A DNA stretch of 64,000 nucleotides from Diplonema papillatum (lineage: Eukaryota > Euglenozoa > Diplonemea > Diplonemida > Diplonemidae). A model generated the notes under the pieces. It saw nothing but the letters and a program-made list of their open reading frames with translations, made no database searches and had not been told where the DNA came from. The stretch spans positions 1-64,000 of the forward strand of contig JAPJBO010001143.1 in NCBI GenBank assembly GCA_030068145.1. Reading direction: 5' to 3'. The translations under genes and the position numbers were made by a program. This document shows, one piece after another, positions 29,458 through 39,612 of this stretch (positions within the stretch are counted from its first letter, which is position 1; each line of letters starts with the position of its first letter).

Positions 29458-29677
29458 AGACGGGACTACGAAGACGTCGAGCATTGTGCTGGTAACGCAG
29501 ACGATGTTCACGATAGTTCCGAACAAGTTCTTTCGGTCGGATGGCTTGAGGTCTGGCGGGGTCAAGCCCTTCAGCCAGCGGCGCTTTTCCTCTGTAGGGC
29601 CGTCGTCAACCAGTGTCTTCGCCAGAACCAGCATTTTTGCGTACTTCGGCAAGATCGGATACCGGGCAATCGCCTCT
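29458..29677 (-). CDS. DHX37: DHX37-like helicase, exon 3 (ratchet domain)
   Basis: The acceptor GTCACAG completes the Gly codon split from exon 2 (PLG/E), then EAIARYPILPKYAKMLVLAK, and after an insert KNLFGTIVNIVCVTSTMLDV, FVVPS. This matches DHX37 '…TxLGxxMAxFPVxPRYAKMLxLxx…' and the following helix. The donor is TCT/GTAACC, phase 0. Length 220 bases. Confidence 0.75.
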
Positions 29678-29867
29678 CTGTGACGAGGTATTGTGTGGTG
29701 TACGTGGGCGGAGAGACGCGTGATGTAAATCGTGACACACGTGTCACGTACAAATTGCTGCGCCAGCCCCGTCGTCATGTTGTGTGCGTTGTGGCATGTG
29801 GAATTTCATGGGTGGTATGTGAGTAGTGCCACGTGTTGTATGTGCACATCTAGCGTGGCGCGTGGCA

Positions 29868-31016
29868 TGTGGGGTGTGGCATGAGGGGTGTGGCATGTGG
29901 TGTGTGGCATGTAGGGTGTGGCATGTAGGGTGTGGCATGTAGGGTGTGGCATGTAGGGTGTGGCATGTAGGGTGTGGCATGTAGGGTGTGGCATGTAGGG
30001 TGTGGCATGTAGGGTGTGGCATGTAGGGTGTGGCATGTAGGGTGTGGCATGTAGGGTGTGGCATGTAGGGTGTGGCATGTAGGGTGTGGCATGTAGGGTG
30101 TGGCATGTAGGGTGTGGCATGTAGGGTGTGGCATGTAGGGTGTGGCATGTAGGGTGTGGCATGTAGGGTGTGGCATGTAGGGTGTGGCATGTAGGGTGTG
30201 GCATGTAGGGTGTGGCATGTAGGGTGTGGCATGTAGGGTGTGGCATGTAGGGTGTGGCATGTAGGGTGTGGCATGTGGGTGTGGCATGTGGTGTGTGGCA
30301 TGTAGGGTGTGGCATGTAGGGTGTGGCATGTAGGGTGTGGCATGTAGGGTGTGGCATGTAGGGTGTGGCATGTAGGGTGTGGCATGTAGGGTGTGGCATG
30401 TAGGGTGTGGCATGTAGGGTGTGGCATGTAGGGTGTGGCATGTAGGGTGTGGCATGTAGGGTGTGGCATGTAGGGTGTGGCATGTAGGGTGTGGCATGTA
30501 GGGTGTGGCATGTAGGGTGTGGCATGTAGGGTGTGGCATGTAGGGTGTGGCATGTAGGGTGTGGCATGTAGGGTGTGGCATGTAGGGTGTGGCATGTAGG
30601 GTGTGGCATGTAGGGTGTGGCATGTAGGGTGTGGCATGTAGGGTGTGGCATGTAGGGTGTGGCATGTAGGGTGTGGCATGTAGGGTGTGGCATGTAGGGT
30701 GTGGCATGTAGGGTGTGGCATGTAGGGTGTGGCATGTAGGGTGTGGCATGTAGGGTGTGGCATGTAGGGTGTGGCATGTAGGGTGTGGCATGTAGGGTGT
30801 GGCATGTAGGGTGTGGCATGTAGGGTGTGGCATGTAGGGTGTGGCATGTAGGGTGTGGCATGTAGGGTGTGGCATGTAGGGTGTGGCATATAGGGTGTGG
30901 CATGTGAGGGTGTGGCATGTAGGGTGTGGCATCTAGGGTGTGGCATGTAGGGTGTGGCATGTAGGGTGTGGCATGTAGGGTGTGGCATATAGGGTGTGGC
31001 ATATAGGATGTGGCAT
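29868..31016. repeat. 14-bp minisatellite GGCATGTAGGGTGT in intron 2
   Basis: About 80 head-to-tail copies, nearly uniform apart from a few variants (GTGGGGTGT, GTGGTGTGT, CATATAGG) mostly at the edges and near 30275-30300. Because the period is not a multiple of three, all minus-strand frames read the same Met-Pro-His-Pro-Thr-Cys-type periodic peptide. These are not genes. Confidence 0.95.
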
Positions 31017-31183
31017 GTCACATGTAGCGTATTATGCTACGGTATGCCACAACGTATCTCGAGCGAGAATCAGAAGAAAGAGAGCGTAATTGGAAACGTT
31101 CTCATCATTCGAACCACAAGGATGGACGTCTCTCCAAGGCTCAAACCCCGAACCGATGGTACAGGACCTTTGTGCTTAACTCA

Positions 31184-33085
31184 GAATTGCAGAAGCATGA
31201 TTCACAACGTGTCTCCAGCAAGGGTCAGAAGAACGAGAGCGTAATTGTAAACGTTCTCATCCTTTACGCTCGAACCACAAAGCTTTGACCTTTCTCCACC
31301 GCTCAAACCTCGTCTTCCGAATGAAAACCACAGGACCGACAAGAACTTTGTAACTCAGAATTGCAGAAGCATGATTCACAACGTGTCTTCAGTATGAATC
31401 AGAAGAACGAGAGCGTAATTGTAAACGTTCTCATCATTCGAACCACAAGGATGGACGTCTCTCCAAGGCTCAAACCCCGAACCGATGGTACAGGACCTTT
31501 GTGCTTAACTCAGAATTGCAGAAGCATGATTCACAACGTGTCTCCAGCAAGGGTCAGAAGAACGAGAGCGTAATTGTAAACGTTCTCATCCTTTACGCTC
31601 GAACCACAAAGCTTTGACCTTTCTCCACCGCTCAAACCTCGTCTTCCGAATGAAAACCACAGGACCGACAAGAACTTTGTAACTCAGAATTGCAGAAGCA
31701 TTATTCACAACGTGTCTTCAGTATGAATCAGAAGAACGAGAGCGTAATTGTAAACGTTCTCATCATTTATGCTCGAACCACAAGGATTGACGTCTCTCCA
31801 AGACTCAAACCCCGAACCGATAGGACAGTATTAACTCAGAATTGCAGAAGCATGATTCACAACGTGTCTTCAGTATGAATCAGAAGAACGAGAGCGTAAT
31901 TGTAAACGTTCTCATCATTTACAGCGTTATTTGTGGATTCGAAGGTCGGTATTTTAGCGTTATTTGTGGATTAGAAGGTCGGTATTTTAAAGTCTCCGGT
32001 TGACCGTAGAGGCTTGGGTATGGAGGGGTTGAGAAAAGTGAGAGGGTGTCGCTCGTTTCGGGTGATGTGTCACTCCGTTGTGAAACCTTGTGAAGTCCCC
32101 TAACGCGTTTAGGGGGGGTAGGGTGTGGTCGTTCTGCTACATTCATAGCGTTATTTGTGGATTAGATTTATGTTCGAACCACAAAGACGGACGTTTTTCC
32201 AAGACCCAACCCTGATCCCAACCAATAGGACAGGGGAAACTTATTAATTAACTCAGAATTGCAGAAGCATGATTCACAACGTGTCTTCAGTATGAATCAG
32301 AAGAACGAGAGCGTAATTGTAAACGTTCTCATCATTTATGCTCGAACCACAAGGATGGACGTCTCTCCAAGACTCAAACCCCGAACCGATAGGACAGGAT
32401 TAACTCAGAATTGCAGAAGCATGATTCACAACGTGTCTTCAGCGAGAGTCAGAAGAACGAGAGCGTAATTGTAAACGTTTTCATCATCTATGTTCGAACC
32501 ACACAGACGTCTCTCCAAGACTCAACCCTGATCTAAACCAATAGGACGAAGAACTCAACGAGTAACTCAGAATTGCAGAAGCATGATTCACAACGTGTCT
32601 TCAGCGAGAGTCAGAAGAACGAGAGCGTAATTGTAAACGTTTTCATCATCTATGTTCGAACCACACAGACGTCTCTCCAAGACTCAACCCTGATCTAAAC
32701 CAATAGGACGAAGAACTCAACGAGTAACTCAGAATTGCAGAAGCATGATTCACAACGTGTCTTCAGTATAAATCAGAAGAACGAGAGTGTAATTGTAAAC
32801 GTTCTATGTTCGAACCACAAGGATGGACGTCGCTCCAAGACTCAAACCCCGAACCGACAGGACAGGATTGTTGTGTTTAACTCAGAATTGCAGAAGCATG
32901 ATTGAACGAGAGCGTAATTGTAAACGTTCTCATCATTTATGCTCGAACCACAAGGATGGACGTCTCTCCAAGACTCAGACCCCGAACCGATAGGGCAGGA
33001 TTAACTCAGAATTGCAGAAGCATGATTCACAACGTGTCTTCAGCGAGAGTCAGAAGAACGAGAGCGTAATTGTAAACGTTCTCAT
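31184..33085 (+). repeat. ~160-bp tandem array in intron 2
   Basis: About ten copies start AACTCAGAATTGCAGAAGC and contain CACAACGTGTCTTCAG, CAGAAGAACGAGAGCGTAAT and CGAACCACAAGGATGGACG. A partial copy begins near 31050. The array is interrupted at 31920-32165 by a segment also found at 14925-15130. Confidence 0.9.
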
Positions 33086-33744
33086 CATCTATGATCAAAG
33101 CAAAAGGTGACGTGGCTCTTATTATTTACGCACAGCCTTTGTTTGTGCGTATGTGCTATCACCTGTAGGATAATTTCCACAGTACGCTGCCAACCGTCAC
33201 TTTTTGATAATGACAACCGCGGTTGCTACCATAAAAAAAAGCCTGGGGTTTCGACGAGGCTCGAACCGGATTTTCAGAACGGGCAAAATGGGGACCAGCA
33301 AGGCGCTCACTGAAATAGGCATGATCCACACGTATCTTCGTGCGACATGCGGCGTGTCTTGAAGTTTGTGGCACTTTACTTACGATGCCGCAGGTCACCT
33401 CCTCAACTCATTCCTAGCCTGGTATTGGCTGTCTCTCATGGATGTTGGATGCTAGTAGTCTTCCTCAAAGAAGATGCTACACAGAAATAGTAAGGAAATG
33501 AAAATGGGAGACGAAATATTAGTGGTTGGGAACGTGCCTCCCTCACGTATGTTCGATTCTTGCATCAAGATGTTCTTGTCGCTTTATTTCCGCATTTCTT
33601 TAGAGTTATAGTTTTTGTGCGAGAAAAACAAAATGAGAGGGCCGGCCTGGTTGGCTAACACTAAGGCCACCGCAAAGAAAGCTCGCTACGCTCAGTTTTT
33701 GCTGTCGCAACAAATTCTTTGTGTATCACTGTCGGGGGGGAAAT

Positions 33745-34075
33745 CTTAGTTTAATGTTTAGGCAGGACACTGCCTCTCATGCATGTTTGATGCTAGCATC
33801 AAGTCTTCTTCGAAGAGAGTGTATAATAGAAAAGGGAAAAAGGAAAAGGGTAAAGGGGGCTCAGGAAGTGTAGGACTCCGCAGGTAGGGTATGAACCCTT
33901 GAGGGACTAGTCCTCTTTATAATGTTTTCACCGCGGTGTTGTGTGCACCTCGTTCATCGACCCGGGTTTCGCTCTTGAACGCAGACCAATCCAGAGTAAG
34001 AGCTCATCAGTGGGTCCTTTGGACGGGGACTTTCGGTCCTGTTCCGGTGTTATCACAACTTTCTGGTTTCATTGT
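33745..34075 (+). repeat. Dispersed repeat family J, copy abutting exon 2
   Basis: AAATCTTAGTTTAATGTTTA, GATGCTAGCATCAAGTC, GAGGGACTAGTCCTC and TCAGTGGGTCCTTTGGACG match 59555-59850. Shorter pieces are at 35630-35800 and 47430-47470. The right end lies about 20 bases from the exon-2 donor. Confidence 0.75.
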
Positions 34076-34094
34076 TCGGAGGGGGAAGACATAC

Positions 34095-35622
34095 CCGAGA
34101 GGGCACATCACGTACTGGTCCGCCGTTTCGTTGAGGGCGCCTAGCCGGGCGAGGTGCTGCAAGGCGGAGCGGATGCCAGCCGCCGGCGGCGGCGTAGGGA
34201 ACGGGAACGCGAGCACCGACCGGTCCCAGAACCCCTTCACGAACAGCACGAGCGATTCGAGGGGCGACATCAGGATTTCGGGCACGGTGTGGTCGAGGAG
34301 CTCGTTCGCGAACACGGCGGTGCTGAACAGCCGGTACACGTGCCCGGCGGCCGTCCTACCGGCACGTCCCGCGCGCTGCTCCGCGGATGCTTTGGACACC
34401 CACGATACGTCGTAACTGGCGATACCGGTAGTTGGGTCGAATTGCTTCGTCTTCGCCCTGCCCGAATCCACAACGTACCGGATGCCCGGGAGAGTCAGCG
34501 AGGTTTCCGCGATGTTGGTCGCGACGACGACCAACCGCTTGTTCGGCGGAACGGGCTCGAAGACGCGGTTTTGCAGGGCGGGGTTGAGGAGAGCGTACAG
34601 CGGGAGCACGTGGAGGGTGTCGTATTCGCCTTCTTCCTCTTCTTCTTCTTCTTCGGGCTGACCATCCGCCGCGGCGTCGGCGCCGGAGGAAGCCTCGAGC
34701 TGTCTTTTTCGGCGGTTCGATTCGCGCGGGGGCAGCGCCGGGATCGTGGGGGGTATCACGTTGGAGAGGTCTGGCTCTGCGGAGTCTTCTTCTGCTTCTT
34801 CTTCTTCCTCTTCTTCTTCTTCTTCCTCTTCTTCTTCTTCCTCTTCTTCTTCTTCCTCCTCTTCTTCGTTTTCTTCGGCTTCTTCCGCCGCTGGCTCGCC
34901 TTCTACGATCGCGGTTTGCTGGGGTTCTTCGTCGTCGCTGCCCTCTGCCATCGGGACCTCGCCGAAGTCATCTTTCAGCTGTTTTTTCGCCTGCGGCTCC
35001 GCCCCGGCGTCCGCCATGTCTTCCAACTCGTAGTCTACTTCGGCGAGGCCGAAATCGTCGGAGCCGATGGCTTTAGCCCTGTCGTCGGCGGCGTCGAGCG
35101 CCCTGTCCTTTCGGGACACCCACTCCTGCCGACGAGCGGTCCAGTCGGCTTCGCTGTATCGGACGCGCGTTTTCGCGAACTTTTTGGTCAAGCTCGAGAC
35201 GACCTGCTCGATGGTCCTCTGGGTGGGCATGAACACCAGGATGCCGCCGGGGGGCAGCTTCGTGTGGATCTGGCTGACTTTGTGCACGGCTTCCTCCGAG
35301 TAGTTCGTGAGGTTGGTGCGGCGGGCGAAGTGCTTCGTGACCGGGTACTGCCGGGCTTCGACGGTGATGACCTTCGGCGGGACCGGGAAGAGCGTGGCGT
35401 TGGCCACGAGGCTCTGCACCTGGAGGGTGGCAGACATGATGATCAGCTTCAGCGGCGATGAGAACTGGCCGGTCTTCCGCATCTCCCACCGCAGCCGCAC
35501 GATCCGCGTGAGCAGCCCCAGCAGCAGGTCGGTCGCGACGCTCCGCTCGTGCGCCTCGTCGATGATGATCACGCTGTACTGCCGCAGCGCGATGTCCGCT
35601 TGCACTTCTTTCAGCAGGATAC
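34095..35622 (-). CDS. DHX37: DHX37-like helicase, exon 2 (helicase motifs II–VI)
   Basis: 509 codons. Starts after CGCAG with the second part of a Gly codon (TEG/ILLKEVQADIALRQYSVI). Motif II IIIDEAHERSVATDLLLG, motif III LIIMSATLQVQSL, VEARQYPVTKHF, motif IV GGILVFMPTQRTIEQV, then a long acidic insert with a ~30-residue Glu run and RKRQLEASSGA. After the insert: HVLPLYALLNPALQ, motif V VATNIAETSLTLPGIRYVV, motif VI SAEQRAGRAGRTAAGHVYRL and FPFPTPPPAAGIRSALQHL. DHX37 proteins have an acidic insert at the same place. The donor is CTCGG/GTATGT, phase 2. DHX37/Dhr1 acts in small-subunit rRNA maturation by displacing U3 snoRNA; that role is inferred from family. Confidence 0.85.
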
Positions 35623-35965
35623 CTGCGTGTGGAATCGGGTGGAAAATCTTAGTTTCGTGTTCAGGCGCTACTTGCCTCCATGTGGGGGGAAATCTTAGTT
35701 TAATGTTCAGGCAGAGCACTGCCTCTCATGCATGGTTGATGCTAGCATCAAGTCTTCTTCGAGGAAGATGTTGTCTAGGAAAGGGGGGGGTAAGATCTCA
35801 GTTCAATGTGTATTGATCGACGGAGTATAACATCCAAACACTGGAAATTGCGGAATCTCGGTCTCAGTCTGGTTTCACTAACCCAAGAAATTCGGTTGAT
35901 CCTGTCAGCAGCCATATGTTTGTTTCAAGGATTAAGTCTACAATCTCTAGTATCGGGGAATCAAG

Positions 35966-36105
35966 TCTGCTGTGCTTCGTGACCGGGTACTGCCGGGCTT
36001 CGACGGCGATGACCTTCGGCGGGACCGGAAGAACGCGTTGGCCACGAGGCTCTGCACCTGGAGTGTGTGGCGGACATGTTGATCAGCTTCAGCGGGGACG
36101 AGAAC
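35966..36105 (-). pseudogene. Partial copy of helicase exon 2 inside intron 1
   Basis: Repeats about 35330-35465 (TTCGTGACCGGGTACTGCCG, GATCAGCTTCAGCGG) with deletions (GGGACCGGAAGAACGCGTTG in place of the longer original). It no longer reads as the original protein. Confidence 0.75.
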
Positions 36106-36689
36106 TCACGGTAGTCACCGATTCTCTTACCTCGTGTAACCACCACCCTCAAGAACACTCAGAGCACGAAGGATATCTTCCCATGTTGCTAAAGGCAGGG
36201 CTTACACTCCGTTTTCGGTCTCAGAGAAAATACGTGCGGTCCACATGTGGACGCTTAAGGTTCGAGGGGGAAAAAACCTTTCCCCCTGTGACAGTGTGTG
36301 CGGCGGGCAAAAAGAATAGCGTCACTACTGGACTTGGCGACACCTGGCTGTGCAGCCTTGGCGTCTTGTGGGCCTAGACCCCCCGCATGTGGGCCAACCT
36401 GTGGCCAAGCACATGTGGGGAAAAAAATCCAAAGAAAATTACCGTGCGGAAATCCACACGTTCCACACGTGGAGCAAGCCCTGGCTAAAGGTCACCCGGA
36501 GACTTTAAAACCCCGGAACTCCGAGTTTCAAGCGAACTTTCACTCCAGAAGAAGAAGAAATGTGAAAACGGGTTTTTGCCTAGAGGCTTTTCGTGTTATT
36601 CTGCAGATGCTTTGAGCTATCTTTGTGTCTATGCTTTCAGTCGTCTTCTTAACCATGGTTAAGTGCGCAAATGGTGTCAGTCGAAAACC

Positions 36690-36975
36690 AGAAGCCAGAA
36701 AAAAGAAAAAGGCCGCTCCTGGTCCAGGAACGTGACGGTCAACCACAGCTTGAGTCGGAGGCAGCACAGTGCCACAACCCCGTCCGCTCTGCCCTGTGGC
36801 TGACCGTCTCGACGAGCTTGTTCAGCGCGAGCGCCAAGCCCCAAGGTGCGCCACGCCTTGATGTTTTAGTTTGGGAAATCGGTAGCCACTTGACACGTAG
36901 GCCCGTGGCTCTGCAGTACCGCCGAACACGTGAAGCTTGGTTCCCGTGTAGCAGGCTTTCCGTGGTACCTTTCAC
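36690..36975 (+). repeat. Dispersed repeat family G in intron 1
   Basis: AAAGGCCGCTCCTGGTCCAG, GGCAGCACAGTGCCACAAC, GCTGACCGTCTCGACGAGC and GCGAGCGCCAAGCCCCAAG are repeated at 46345-46560. Here the repeat ends about 25 bases from the exon-1 donor. Confidence 0.75.
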
Positions 36976-36998
36976 TCCAAAAAAAGGGAAGTGCGGAC

Positions 36999-37872
36999 CT
37001 TCGGTCATGAACTTGATCTTCGTGTCGGCGCTCAAGTTGTGGTCGTAGCGGACTTGGTAGGAGACTTCCTTGCCGAATTTGACGTTGAGTTCTTCGGCGA
37101 CGCGCGTTGCCAGGCTCCGGGCGGCGACTCGGCGGGGCTGCGTGACGCCGATCATGCCCTTGTACGGCGACGTCTCGCTCGCGTAGCCGGCCTCCCACAG
37201 GAACTGCGGCAGCTGCGTCGTCTTCCCGGACCCGGTCTCGCCGCAGAGGATGAGGGCGTTCGCGGTCAGCGACGACACCGCCTCCATGATCTCTTGCTCT
37301 ACGTTGAGGATGGGCAGCAGCCTGCGAGCCACCGCAAGTTCGGGCGTTCTGTCGGGGTGCAGAACGTGCGTGTTGCAGGCGTATCGCTCCTCTCCGGACT
37401 TCATTCGAGCGACCCACTCTTTCTCTTCCTCCTCCGCTCGGAGGACGGCGACTGCGTTTTCCTTCGCAACCCGCTGGCTCTCCTGCTGCAGCCTCCACGC
37501 GTTCTTGTCCTGCAGGGAGTCCTGGTAGTGCTGGAGGGACAGGTCCTTCGCCTTTTCGAGGAGCCGGCGCTTCCGGCGGGCTTCGGTGCGCTCGCTGGTG
37601 ATCTTCTGCTTGCGGGCTTCTTTTTCATGGGTTTCGGTTTCTTTTTCCTTCGCCGCTGCTTCCTTGCGCTGCTCGATGACCGTGCGCTGCTCTGCGAGGC
37701 GTGCGAGGGCTTCGGTCGCCTTCCGCTCCTTCTCTTTGCGCACTTCCGACTTTTCGAACGCGCGCTGCTTCTTCGACTTGTGCCACTTCAGCACCAGAGG
37801 GTCCGACGTCGCCACCGCGCCCGCCGCGGCCCGGGCCGCCGCCCGGCGCTCCTTGCTTCTCGCTTTAGCCAT
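36999..37872 (-). CDS. DHX37: DHX37-like helicase, exon 1 (N-terminus and motifs I–Ia)
   Basis: Begins MAKARSKERRAAARAAAGAV, followed by a long basic/acidic helical region (KKQRAFEKSEVRKEKERKAT) likely to be coiled coil and to hold nuclear or nucleolar targeting signals. The core starts at ARRLLPILNVEQEIMEAVSS, motif I ILCGETGSGKTTQLPQFLWE, motif Ia GVTQPRRVAARSLATRVAEE, motif Ib VRYDHNLSADTKIKFMTEG. The donor is CCGAAG/GTCCGC in phase 1. Exon 2 supplies motif II. Start at 37872 is the first ATG and lies in ...AAATGGCTAAAG. Two further copies of its 5' end lie upstream at 38.8 and 41.4 kb. Confidence 0.85.
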
Positions 37873-38550
37873 TTTCTTTCGTTGATGGCCTCTGATTTAC
37901 TGTTCATGGGATGGGTTCATGGGTGTGAGTCTCTCACACCGTGAGAGTCAAAAATGTTGTTGTTGCTTTTTTTTTTTTTGTATAGGCACCTGCTTCAGGG
38001 TCTTATATATAAAAACTTCTCCCACGTAACTGTCCATATATTGCTCGGAGTTACTAAAAATCCCAGTTGCGGCACAACTGCACGTTTATGTACCCGACAG
38101 GGTGCACCTCTTTTGTGATTGTCACTACTGTCCACCACAGAGACTGTCCTTCGGGAAGCAAAAGAGCCATGCGAAGAAGGCAAGTGTTGGGGTACTGTAG
38201 CAGTGTGCCGGGATCATTCAAGAACGTTGAAGTATGGCTAAAGATAAAGTGGTGTCACCTGAGGGGGTAATCTCGGCGGACAGCCGCGGTCTTCGCTTTC
38301 TTGGCAACACGTCATGAAACAGCCAGAAATACCAGCGCCGCAGGCGCGGAAACTTTTTCAAGCTATTGGGCCAGTCGCAGGTTCCAAAATTGAGGCTGTA
38401 CGTTGCTTATCCAAAGGTGCGGTAACCGGTGCTGTGTACTGCTAGTGTGACTGCTGTACTGTAGCACTACTACTGGGCCCCTCAGCCGGGGCATTCTTAT
38501 TCTGTGCCTTTTTTTTTTTCGTTGCTCGGACTTGGTCCGAGCACCAGACC
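37873..38550. other. 5' flank of the helicase gene
   Basis: The first ~90 bases (TTCTTTCGTTGATGGCCTC, GGATGGGTTCATGGGTGTGA, ACCGTGAGAGTC) are shared with the duplicated copy at 39092-39215 and may hold the promoter. Beyond is a T-run and unassigned sequence. 38215-38270 resembles 15960-16015 (GTATGGCTAAAGATAAA). Confidence 0.45.
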
Positions 38551-38554
38551 CATA

Positions 38555-38745
38555 TATAAGCCACTGACCTGCTTTGTAGGAAATGTGCTGTAGCCCACAC
38601 GAAACACAGGTGAATCTGGGTTCAGTGGCGGCGGGCGTAAGCGTTCAACAAAAAAGACCCACCTTGGAGTTGAATTGTTTCTCCCCTCTAGCCTCCTTCG
38701 AAGTGGCACAAGGCAGCCCCTCGAGTATTCTTTCGGAATAGGTTC
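38555..38745 (-). repeat. Dispersed repeat family A, copy joined to captured helicase fragment
   Basis: Inverse orientation of 1770-1957. It is linked through about 60 bases (TAATAAGTAAATTCAAGT, inverse of ACTTGAATTTACTTATTA) to the helicase exon-1 fragment at 38865-39091. The copy at 41160-41335 has the same linkage. Confidence 0.85.
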
Positions 38746-38793
38746 ACCATTCGTCAAACGCTGGCGGTGTGGTACTTGAATTTACTTATTATT

Positions 38794-39091
38794 TCAGGGT
38801 CTCTCTCTCCAGTTGGCCGTTGAGATGATTTCTCTGGGTGCCCTCTGGTCCTCCGTCTTCTTCTCCTTTGCCGCTGCTTCCTTGCGCTGCTCGATGACCG
38901 TGCGCTGCTCTGCGAGGCGTGCGAGGGCTTCGGTCGCCTTCCGCTCCTTCTCTTTGCGCACTTCCGACTTCTCGAACGCGCGCTGCTTCTTCGACTTGTG
39001 CCACTTCAGCACCAGAGGGTCCGACGTCGCCACCGCGCCCGCCGCGGCCCGGGCCGCCGCCCGGCGCTCCTTGCTTCTCGCTTCAGCCATT
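38794..39091 (-). pseudogene. Captured copy of helicase exon 1 (first ~75 codons)
   Basis: Reads MAEARSKERRAAARAAAGAV to EQRKEAAAKEK, nearly identical to the start of the helicase, then leaves it at about 38865 and continues KTEDQRAPREIISTANWRE before a stop. No helicase motif remains. The duplicated region includes the 5' flank (to about 39215). Confidence 0.85.
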
Positions 39092-39215
39092 TTCTTTCGT
39101 TGATGGCCTCCCTTTTTTTACGCCCCAGGGGCTGACTTACTGTTGGGTGGTGCATGGGATGGGTTCATGGGTGTAAGTCTCACACACCGTGAGAGTCCAA
39201 ATGTTGTTGTTGCTT

Positions 39216-39612
39216 TTTAGCGTTTATTGTGGTTTAGAGGTTCGGTGTTTTAGGGTCTCCGGTTGACCATTGAGGCTGTGAGGCGGGTGGTATGTGGGTA
39301 GTAGGTATGCTTAAATACGGCTAGCCATGTTTGTAAGTGTTGCGACCGACACCAAGAAGAAATTCGCTTTGAATTTAGTCTTGGGCCCCCCACGCGCATG
39401 CATGTTGAGCAGGGGTTGCCATGCAGCTCGTATCGGTCTGTAATATGCGTTCTTACTTCCTTTGGGTTGAGGAGGACGTGCGGTGGGAGGGTCGGGTAGT
39501 AGAAAGAGAAGGTGAAGGGCTAAAAAAAAAAAAATTCTTTTTGCGTAAGTGGCGACTGCTTGTTGTCCTCCGCAGTTAAGGTACTCTGAATACACTCTGG
39601 CATCGTGGCTGG
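39216..39612. repeat. Dispersed repeats downstream of the USP-like gene
   Basis: 39218-39320 is the TAGCGTTTATTGTGGTTTAG/GTTGACCATTGAGGC family also seen at 3200 and 45230. 39330-39425 (GCGACCGACACCAAG, TCTTGGGCCCCCCACG, GAGCAGGGGTTGCC) recurs at 60465-60555. Confidence 0.7.

Noticed and set aside
29868..31016. Telomeric repeat
   Set aside because: The GGCATGTAGGGTGT unit is internal, uniform and flanked by gene exons on both sides; it is an interstitial minisatellite.
29744..31021. 425-, 398- and 360-codon frames of a periodic Met-Pro-His-Thr-Cys peptide
   Set aside because: The 14-bp satellite reads the same in all three minus frames; no non-repeat coding sequence is attached.
34154..35461. 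435-codon plus-strand frame rich in Phe/Leu
   Set aside because: Antisense of helicase exon 2, including the antisense of the Glu run.
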